Origin: Actinomadura sp. KC06
GTDB taxonomy: Bacteria > Actinomycetota > Actinomycetes > Streptosporangiales > Streptosporangiaceae
Length of the DNA stretch: 54,500 bases
Assembly: GCF_004348735.1 (NCBI RefSeq)
Contig: NZ_SMKT01000047.1
Coordinates: forward strand, 1-54,500
Reading direction: 5' to 3'
Shown here: in pieces, positions 49,222-54,500 of the stretch
Layout of the letters: every line of letters starts with the position of its first letter
How positions within the stretch are numbered: position 1 is the first letter of the stretch
Position numbers and translations under genes: made by a program
Notes under the pieces: generated by a model
The model's database searches: none
Told to the model about the DNA's origin: nothing
Seen by the model: the letters and a program-made list of their open reading frames with translations, nothing else

Positions 49222-49306
49222 TTGCTGTGAGCAACACTCACTATCGCCCGGAATATTCGGCAAGGGCAATCGATAAATAGTCACCCACATGTGCGAAAAT
49301 CTCACA
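49222..49306. promoter_or_regulatory. Divergent control region of the LysR-linked operon
   Basis: Inverted repeats fit LysR-type binding: GTGAG-CAACA-CTCAC at 49227-49241, the overlapping TTGC-TGTGA-GCAA at 49222-49234, and TGTG-N9-CACA at 49290-49306 just ahead of the regulator's ATG. The first would control the cupin operon, the last the regulator itself. Confidence 0.5.
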
Positions 49307-49307
49307 C

Positions 49308-50240
49308 ATGACGTGGACGGACCTACCACCGCTCGGCACCCTCGTGGCATTCGAGGCCACCGTCCGGCACCGCGGCGTCAGCAAGGCCGCCGCCGAACTG
49401 CACCTCACCCACGGGGCGGTCAGCCGCCAGATACAACAGCTCGAACGCACCCTGGGCACCACCCTGTTCGAACGCCGCAACCGCGCGATGACACCGACCC
49501 CGGCGGCCACTGCCCTCGCCGCGGCCGTGACCGACGCCCTCACTCTCCTCAGCTCCGCCGCCCGCCGAGTACGGCACGCCGCCCGGCAGACCCCCCTGGT
49601 GCTCTCCTGCGAGCCCACGCTCCTGATGCGATGGCTGATCCCGCGGCTGCCCGCGCTCTCGCAGGCCGCCCCAGGACTGGATCTGCACCTGTCCGCCGCC
49701 GGCGGCCCGGTCCCCTTCGACCGCAAGGGGATCGATCTGGCCATCCGCCGCAACGACTTCGAACTGCCGCCCGGCGTACACGCGCTGTGGCTGTTCGACG
49801 AGCTGACCGGCCCGATCTGCACCCCCGAACTGGCCCGGCGCATCACCAAGCCAGCCGACCTCGCCGAAGTGTCCCGCTTGCACACCCGGACCCGCCCGAG
49901 CGCGTGGGACGACTGGGCCTCCGGCCAGAGCACCGCCTTCCCCCCTGCCTCCGAACAGACCTTCGAGCACTTCTACCTGAGCCTCCAGGCCGCGGCCGCC
50001 GGCCTCGGCGTCGCCATCGGATCACACGCCTTCGTCTCTGACGACCTGACCACCGGACGGCTCGCCGCTCCCTTCGGATTCCAGCCCGACGGCAGCGCCT
50101 ACTTCCTCCTCACCCGCACACCCGACGACCCCCGGATCACCACGCTGGTCGCCTGGCTACGCGACCAGGCCCAGGAACTCAACCAGCGGCAGGACCGACC
50201 TCCCACCGCCCGCCGACCCCGGACATGGAACCAAACCTGA
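49308..50240 (+). CDS. LysR family transcriptional regulator
   Basis: A 310-residue regulator. The N-terminal helix-turn-helix reads LGTLVAFEATVRHRGVSKAA, AELHLTHGAVSRQIQQLERT and LGTTLFERRNRAMTPTPAAT; the rest is a substrate-binding domain (LLMRWLIPRLPALSQAAPGL). It resembles the GcvA-like branch. Divergent from the cupin-kinase-PdxA2 operon, which it presumably controls. Confidence 0.88.
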   Translation: MTWTDLPPLGTLVAFEATVRHRGVSKAAAELHLTHGAVSRQIQQLERTLGTTLFERRNRAMTPTPAATALAAAVTDALTLLSSAARRVRHAARQTPLVLSCEPTLLMRWLIPRLPALSQAAPGLDLHLSAAGGPVPFDRKGIDLAIRRNDFELPPGVHALWLFDELTGPICTPELARRITKPADLAEVSRLHTRTRPSAWDDWASGQSTAFPPASEQTFEHFYLSLQAAAAGLGVAIGSHAFVSDDLTTGRLAAPFGFQPDGSAYFLLTRTPDDPRITTLVAWLRDQAQELNQRQDRPPTARRPRTWNQT

Positions 50241-50439
50241 GAAGGCCTACACGCCGAACGGTAACCGTGCCCGTAACGGCGGGCGTCTGGTCGCGGTGGT
50301 TGACAGCCACTGCTACTACCACGTTCGGTCGGACGGATCGACGCCTCCTAAGAATCAACCCCTGGGTTCCCAGGCTTCTCTCCAGCCCTGTAGTGCCTGG
50401 ACCAGGGCTTCCAGCGCGGATCTATGCCGGTTGTGGGCA

Positions 50440-50911
50440 TCGCCTGCTCGCGGCGGCCGCCGTCGGGCAGTGCGTGGACCAGGGCGCGCAGGTCGTACAG
50501 CACGCTCGGGAGAGCCTGGCCGAGTTTGAAGATGACCATGTTGTGGGCGAGTTTGTTGGCCGCCTCCACACGCTCGCGCACCTGGGAGAGTTCGGGCAGC
50601 GGCCCTCCGGAGTCGGCGGGCGCCATGTTGTAGGCGGAGACCTCGCGGCGCCGCGGCGGGATCAGATCGCGCACCCGGTCATCGCCCTCGGTCTGGCTGC
50701 GGTAGGGCTGCCCGGTCAGGTCGGTGATGGCCACGTGCACCACGCGGGCCACCGCGGCGAGCAGGGACGGGGTGGCAGGACGGTCGCCCTGCTCGATCTT
50801 GCGGATCATCGACGACGAGCACGGCACCCGCTCGGCCAGAGCCTGCTGGGTGAAGGCGCGCAGCTTGCGGGCTCACGCGATCGCCTGCCCGATCGTCTCG
50901 TCATCGTTCAT
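50440..50911 (-). pseudogene. XRE family regulator with premature stop and lost C-terminus
   Basis: From ATG 50911 the protein reads MNDDETIGQAIA, then a TGA stop at 50875-50873, and continues in the same frame with ARKLRAFTQQALAERVPCSS, SMIRKIEQGDRPATPSLLAA and VARVVHVAITDLTGQPYRSQ, a complete helix-turn-helix domain. A helical C-terminal part follows (KLGQALPSVLYDLRALVHAL) and becomes unrelated near 50440. One base change explains the stop. Confidence 0.65.
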
Positions 50912-50949
50912 GATCTGGCCCTCCGCCTCACGCCACCGACGCGCCTGGC

Positions 50950-51482
50950 CTGCGCGCCTGTCCGGCTGGCTGTACGGCTCCGCCCGCGTCCTGCTCACCG
51001 TGTCAGGTGACGGCACCGCCGCCGGGCCGCTGCTGCCCGGCACCATCTCGTTCATGGCCGCCCGCACCCAGAACCGCCCCTAGCCGGGCAACCCCACCCA
51101 CTGGGCCACCCTCACCCGCGACACGGCGCCGCGCCCGGTCCGGCACAGCCCCAGCCGCATGGAGGCGGCAACCGGCGAGGGGTTCTTCGCCCGGTTCCTG
51201 GCCCAGCTCGCCGCCCCGGGCATCCAGCAGGCGACCGACGGTGACACAGTGCACCTGATCGACGTCATCACCGGGTCGGCCGCGACCCTCACCCGCGCCG
51301 CCGACGGCGGTACCGTCCGCCAGGCCGGACCGCTGCGCCTGTGGGACGCCATCGAGGCCGCGTGGGACGCGTGGGATCAGGCGGACCGGCCTGGCCCCGA
51401 AGCGTTCCGCATGCGCATCGCCGACGGACGGCAGACCATCGGTCACCCGACCGAGCCGGGCCTGTCGTTCACGCTTCCGTGA
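50950..51482 (+). pseudogene. C-terminal remnant of an isoaspartate-type methyltransferase (RiPP-associated type)
   Basis: Segments VLLTVSGDGTAAGPLLPGTI with SFMAARTQNRP and, from 51159, ATGEGFFARFLAQLAAPGIQ, GPLRLWDAIEAAWDAWDQAD and the closing TIGHPTEPGLSFTLP match the C-terminal half of protein-L-isoaspartate O-methyltransferase-like enzymes that accompany ATP-grasp peptide maturation systems in actinobacteria. The SAM-binding N-terminus is absent. No precursor peptide or ATP-grasp gene is seen here. Confidence 0.5.
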
Positions 51483-51829
51483 CCGGACCCGGCGAACTTC
51501 CGAGAACGATTGGTTCCCGGAAGTAAACTCTCCGAGTGACTTCCGAGAATCCGGCTCTGGTGGGATCTTCGCTGATAAGTAGCCGGGAATCTTCGGCGTA
51601 ATCTGGCAGGTCGAAACGCCGATCTTTAGGCTTTGCTGCGGCGCTGGTCCACAGCTCGATCAAGAGGAATCGGCGCCGGGCGTTTCGGGGGTTCGGGTTT
51701 GATGCTGCAGAGATATAGTCGTCGCACCATTGCGGTGTAGTTCATGGCTGGCGGCCAGAATGGGTCAGAACCCAGCGGTCGGTTGTGCGGGTTCACAGAT
51801 CCACAGCGGCGTAGCGATGATGACCCGAC

Positions 51830-52318
51830 CCTGGTTGGTTGTGGCGTTGGCGAGGACCTGGGCGCAGTAGTCCAGCGATTCGCCGACCGGCGGGTGGTGA
51901 TCACCAATGGACGCCGTCTCCTCGGCCACCGCACGGCCGACGGGAAGGTGCTGTGGACCCGGCCGATCCGCTGGCACCAAGACGCGACGTTCACCGTGGT
52001 GGACGACCGCCTCCTGGTCGCCGATCAGAGCCGGGTCACCGCCTACCGAATGGGCGAGGGAACGGTGGACTGGACCGCGCCTGCGCCTAAGCTGCCCGAC
52101 CTGGCGGCCTCCGCGGCCTCCGCGGCCTCCGGCGGATTCCTGTACGCCCATGTCCAGGAGGAACCCGCGCTTGCCGTGATCGACCTGCGCCGCGGCGGCA
52201 TCACAAGTCGCTCGTCAACGTGATCGGCGACATCTACAGCCGGGATGTGGCCGTCGGCGACGGCACCCTCGTGATCCAGGACAAGAACCTAACCATGGCC
52301 TTCGACCTCCGCCTCTAG
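51830..52318 (+). pseudogene. PQQ-like beta-propeller protein, C-terminal remnant
   Basis: The frame reads RVVITNGRRLLGHRTADGKV, LWTRPIRWHQDATFTVVDDR and LLVADQSRVTAYRMGEGTVD, then changes near 52198 to HKSLVNVIGDIYSRDVAVGD and TLVIQDKNLTMAFDLRL. The repeated strand pattern ending in G-LW or G-VDW is that of outer-wall PQQ-binding-like repeats. The region ASAASAASGG contains a short GCC TCC GCG repeat at 52107-52128. Confidence 0.55.
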
Positions 52319-52707
52319 CCGGCCAGGACCCCAGGGTTAGAGCTTTGGCCAGCGTCGCCATCGTCTGGGAGACGATGGCCAGGCCATACCGTGGGCAATC
52401 CTCCTGCGCGGGCGGGATGCTCGGGCATAGCGGCAGTGGCCGATGGTGACGCCATTGTGTAGGTCAGCTCCAGGTGCTCGTACCGGGTGCGTTTCGCAGG
52501 GGGGTCGCCACCGGCGGGGTTCGTGGGTTACCGGATCCAGGATCGCGGCCAACTGCGCACGGTGGTCGGCAACGGCACGACAGCGGGACCGCCGGACTTG
52601 CCCAGCCGCTGGGTGGATCGCCGAGGGGCTTGCGACCGCGCGGGCCCGACGGATCTGGCGATCACGGTGGGCACGGCTGGCGTACGGGGCTGTCTGCCGC
52701 TGGCCGA
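52319..52707. other. Intergenic stretch without recognisable gene
   Basis: Frames are open on both strands, as expected from the base composition, but none has a domain, ribosome binding site or consistent coding character. Confidence 0.4.
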
Positions 52708-53316
52708 TCACCTGGCGGCCGACTCGCGGCGCATGAACCAGTTGGGTACGCCGAGCACCGGCTGTTCGCCGGTCACCCAGTAGCCGAAGCGCTCGTAGAA
52801 CCCGACGTTCTCGACCTTGTCGGTCTCGAGGTAGCCGACCTCGTGTGCGTCGTCGAGCCGCGCGCAGTGCTCTCGCATGATCTTCGATCCGACGCCCTGG
52901 CCCTGCAGGTGCGCGTCCACCGCCAGCGGCCCAAGGTGGACGTGCGGCTCGTCCGGATCGAACTTCGCCCAGGTCGAGGTCCACCCGAGCACCCGCCGCG
53001 CCGTCCGGGGGCCCAATGCCGCCACGGCGGGAAGCATCCGCAGCTTCCGGGCGGGGCCCGGCTGGCAGGTTCCGGCGGGGGCGACGCCGGTCACGCCCAC
53101 GAGCGTCCCTCCCCGTACCGCCGCGATCGGCCGTTGGGCGCTGGAAGTACGAAAGAGCGCGCGAATCAGCCGCGCGTGGCAGCGCAGCCGGCGGTCGGGA
53201 TCGGCGCCGTACACGGCCACATGCAGCGGGTTGTCCCGCATCCCCCGGGCGAGCACCCCGACGGCCAAAGGGATCTCGTCCGGCTGCAGAGCACGTATCT
53301 CGATGGCCTCCGGCAT
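52708..53316 (-). CDS. GNAT family N-acetyltransferase
   Basis: A 202-residue acetyltransferase. ATG 53316 (MPEAIEIRALQPDEIPLAVG) begins the domain and GCGGGGGAC stands before it. The acetyl-CoA loop is VHLGPLAVDAHLQGQGVGSK, followed by IMREHCARLDD and GYLETDKVENVGFYERFGYW. The type is that of general small-molecule acetyltransferases. Intact, alone among decayed neighbours. Confidence 0.88.
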   Translation of the reverse strand: MPEAIEIRALQPDEIPLAVGVLARGMRDNPLHVAVYGADPDRRLRCHARLIRALFRTSSAQRPIAAVRGGTLVGVTGVAPAGTCQPGPARKLRMLPAVAALGPRTARRVLGWTSTWAKFDPDEPHVHLGPLAVDAHLQGQGVGSKIMREHCARLDDAHEVGYLETDKVENVGFYERFGYWVTGEQPVLGVPNWFMRRESAAR

Positions 53317-53546
53317 GGTGTCCCCCGCTTCGCGTTGTCCGCTGGTGGTCAATCCCAACCTAGCTTGGTCTTTACCTCGGGCCTCCCCCTTGATCGCGGA
53401 CACCTCGAGACCTGGATCATGAGTGGTCCGGGGCCCCCTGCCATCCGCCGTATGGATCGCCGGTGCTCTGACCGTGACAGCCGTCCTGCTCGTGGCCATC
53501 GCTCGACCAACCCACCACAGCGACCGAAACCGCAAACCGAAGGCAT

Positions 53547-53868
53547 CATCGCCCGCTTCCGAACCATGCGGATCTGGCGGCCGTCGGTCCTGACCGCCCA
53601 CGTCGTCGGCGCCGTCATCCAGCAGTTCCTCGGCATGGCCGTCCTCATCGGCGTCGCCCTGGCCATGGGCTTCCGCCCGAACGCCACCGCCGCCGAATGG
53701 ATCGCCGCCGCCGGACTGCTCACCTGTTCGTCGTGGCCATCACCTGGCTGCCGGTCGCCCTCGACCTGAAGGCGCAGACCCCCGAGTCCGCCAGCAACGC
53801 ACCCATGCCCCCGATCCTGCTGCCCTTCCTGGGCAGCGGCTTCCTCCCCACCGACTCCATGCCCACCG
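53547..53868 (+). pseudogene. ABC-2 type exporter permease fragment
   Basis: IARFRTMRIWRPSVLTAHVV, GMAVLIGVALAMGFRPNATA and EWIAAAGLL lie in one frame, then FVVAITWLPVALDLKAQTPE and NAPMPPILLPFLGSGFLPTD in the next (indel near 53722). This is the central part of a DrrB-like permease. It is cut at 53868 by an unrelated DUF6879 piece. Confidence 0.6.
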
Positions 53869-54122
53869 CCCTCAGCGTCCAGGACGTTCAAGATCACCCC
53901 TTGGCCCTCGATGACGAAACAGTCGTTGTCCGGCAGCGCCACCGCCGACACCAGCCGGCGCGGAAGCCAGCGCAGCTCTTCTCCCGCGTCCACTGCCGAG
54001 CCGCTCCACTCCACCGCCATCCGCTGATAGTCCGACAACGGTTCCGACACCGCCCGCACCCGGCGAAACGTCCAGCCCCTGGCGGTCTCGGCTTCGATCA
54101 GCCCGCGCCACGACTCGTACGA
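53868..54122 (-). pseudogene. DUF6879 family fragment
   Basis: YESWRGLIEAETARGWTFRR, VRAVSEPLSDYQRMAVEWSG and VALPDNDCFVIEGQGVILNV match the C-terminal part of DUF6879 proteins, which in actinobacteria are linked with XRE/Scr1-type regulators. Both ends are missing. It abuts an IS5 fragment. Confidence 0.55.
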
Positions 54123-54141
54123 GGCCGCCGGCTTCTCGGTC

Positions 54142-54349
54142 TCACCCGCCTGTCTGCCCGTGGGCCGGCAGCAACGGCTCCAGCACCGCCCACTGCACAT
54201 CGGTCAGGTCGAACCGCCTGGTCACCGCTAACGTGGCCACGAGGTCTCCGGGACACTGGTCTTCTTGGTCGAAGAACCACCTACCGGAGACCTCACTGCG
54301 TCACGGGCACCAACACGCCAAACCACACGATCTTTACAGAACAGGCCCT
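54142..54349 (-). mobile_element. IS5-family element, right end and transposase start
   Basis: The end AGGGCCTGTTCTGTAAAGAT (inverted, from 54349) is the terminal repeat type of actinobacterial IS5 elements. A frame from GTG 54240 reads VTRRFDLTDVQWAVLEPLLP, the transposase N-terminus, and stops at 54142; the rest is lost. Between end and start lies a long hairpin. Confidence 0.65.
54241..54294 (-). promoter_or_regulatory. IS5 leader hairpin covering the transposase ribosome binding site
   Basis: GAGGTCTCCGG (54241-54251) pairs with CCGGAGACCTC (54284-54294), and an inner GGT-CTTC/GAAGAACC stem extends it. The arm next to the start codon contains GGAG five bases before GTG 54240, so the folded leader would hide the ribosome binding site. 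Confidence 0.5.
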
Positions 54350-54412
54350 AGCCCGAGCGCGATACGCCAGCAGGGGAGTGTCAAGTTAACGGCTGATTTG
54401 GGGTTTGGGTGG

Positions 54413-54500
54413 TCAGTGGGTGGTTGGGGTGAGGCGGCCTTCGAAGGCGATCTGGAAGGCGTTCAGGGCGGGCTTCCAGCGCTGGACCCAGCGTTTCTGG
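54413..54500 (-). CDS. IS256-family transposase, C-terminal end (partial)
   Basis: The frame entering from the window edge reads QKRWVQRWKPALNAFQIAFE followed by GRLTPTTH and a stop at 54413, the C-terminus of IS256/mutator-type transposases. The element end should lie near GTGTCAAGTTAACGGCTG at 54379-54396. Confidence 0.7.
   Translation of the reverse strand, partial: QKRWVQRWKPALNAFQIAFEGRLTPTTH

Noticed and set aside
52107..52128. GCC TCC GCG trinucleotide-type repeat as a phase-variable tract
   Set aside because: The unit is nine bases, a multiple of three, so changes in number would not shift the frame; the gene is already a remnant.
51765..52151. Minus-strand frame ending ATPLWICEPAQPTAGF opposite the PQQ-propeller remnant
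   Set aside because: No domain or start site, and the plus strand carries recognisable propeller repeats.

Overview
The window is high-GC DNA from a filamentous actinomycete. A Streptosporangiales or Thermomonosporaceae-type genome is the best guess, from the SigE-family sigma factor, Scr1-type DUF5753 regulator, DUF6879, DUF2637 transfer protein, TIGR02391 protein, a RiPP-type methyltransferase remnant and the regulator style. No rRNA or convincing tRNA is present. The layout alternates intact gene blocks with heavily decayed accessory DNA full of frameshifts and transposon pieces, as in a chromosome arm.

Region 1 (1-5.6 kb): a partial gene at the edge, a dead two-gene restriction-like module on the minus strand, an intact TIGR02391 protein, a 248-bp miniature element with ISKra4-type ends, and a histidine kinase/lipoprotein pair. 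Region 2 (5.6-10.5 kb): an ISKra4-family element whose passenger gene is interrupted by a complete 2.57-kb group II intron (7483-10047); joining the predicted exons restores the reading frame. Region 3 (10.5-21.5 kb): remnants of a mobile element (PAPS-reductase-like protein, DUF2637 protein, serine recombinase, Tn3 transposase), a strong promoter followed by two terminator hairpins that may be a small RNA, an intact ABC exporter with a GbsR/MarR regulator, broken TrkH, hydrolase and methyltransferase pieces, a three-repeat CRISPR relic, and an IS110 nested inside an IS5-family element. Region 4 (21.8-27.9 kb): a SigE-type sigma factor with a coupled membrane protein, an MFS exporter with a TetR regulator sharing an 18-bp palindrome, two half-genes of RraA-like proteins, and transposase/integrase fragments.

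Region 5 (27.9-41.1 kb) is the most interesting: an intact island containing an NCS1 permease with a zinc-ribbon tail, a BCCP, a biotin carboxylase, PxpC/KipA, PxpA/LamB-YcsF, PxpB/KipI, a luciferase-like monooxygenase, an enolase-superfamily enzyme, a class III aminotransferase, a LacI repressor, an aldehyde dehydrogenase and the biotin importer BioY. Four perfect copies of GGAATCGATTCC (and a fifth near-copy) lie at its promoters, including a divergent promoter pair with a site near each predicted start point. BC + BCCP + KipA + KipI are the parts of a urea-carboxylase-type enzyme on separate genes. Here they accompany PxpA, not allophanate hydrolase, suggesting biotin- and ATP-dependent opening of a cyclic amide or related N-heterocycle whose amino-acid product is then transaminated and oxidised. 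The substrate is unknown.

Region 6 (41.2-50.2 kb): an alpha/beta hydrolase with an AsnC-type regulator, a decayed DUF5753 gene and TIM-barrel isomerase, then an intact LysR-linked operon (cupin, hotdog thioesterase, four-carbon acid sugar kinase, PdxA2-type dehydrogenase, cyclase-family hydrolase, HisA-like barrel). Region 7 (50.3-54.5 kb): a nonsense-mutated XRE regulator, a methyltransferase remnant, a PQQ-propeller remnant, an intact GNAT acetyltransferase, and fragments of an ABC-2 permease, DUF6879, IS5 and IS256. The operons of regions 5 and 6 carry no visible frameshift while their flanks carry many, which argues that the breaks are real decay and not sequencing error.
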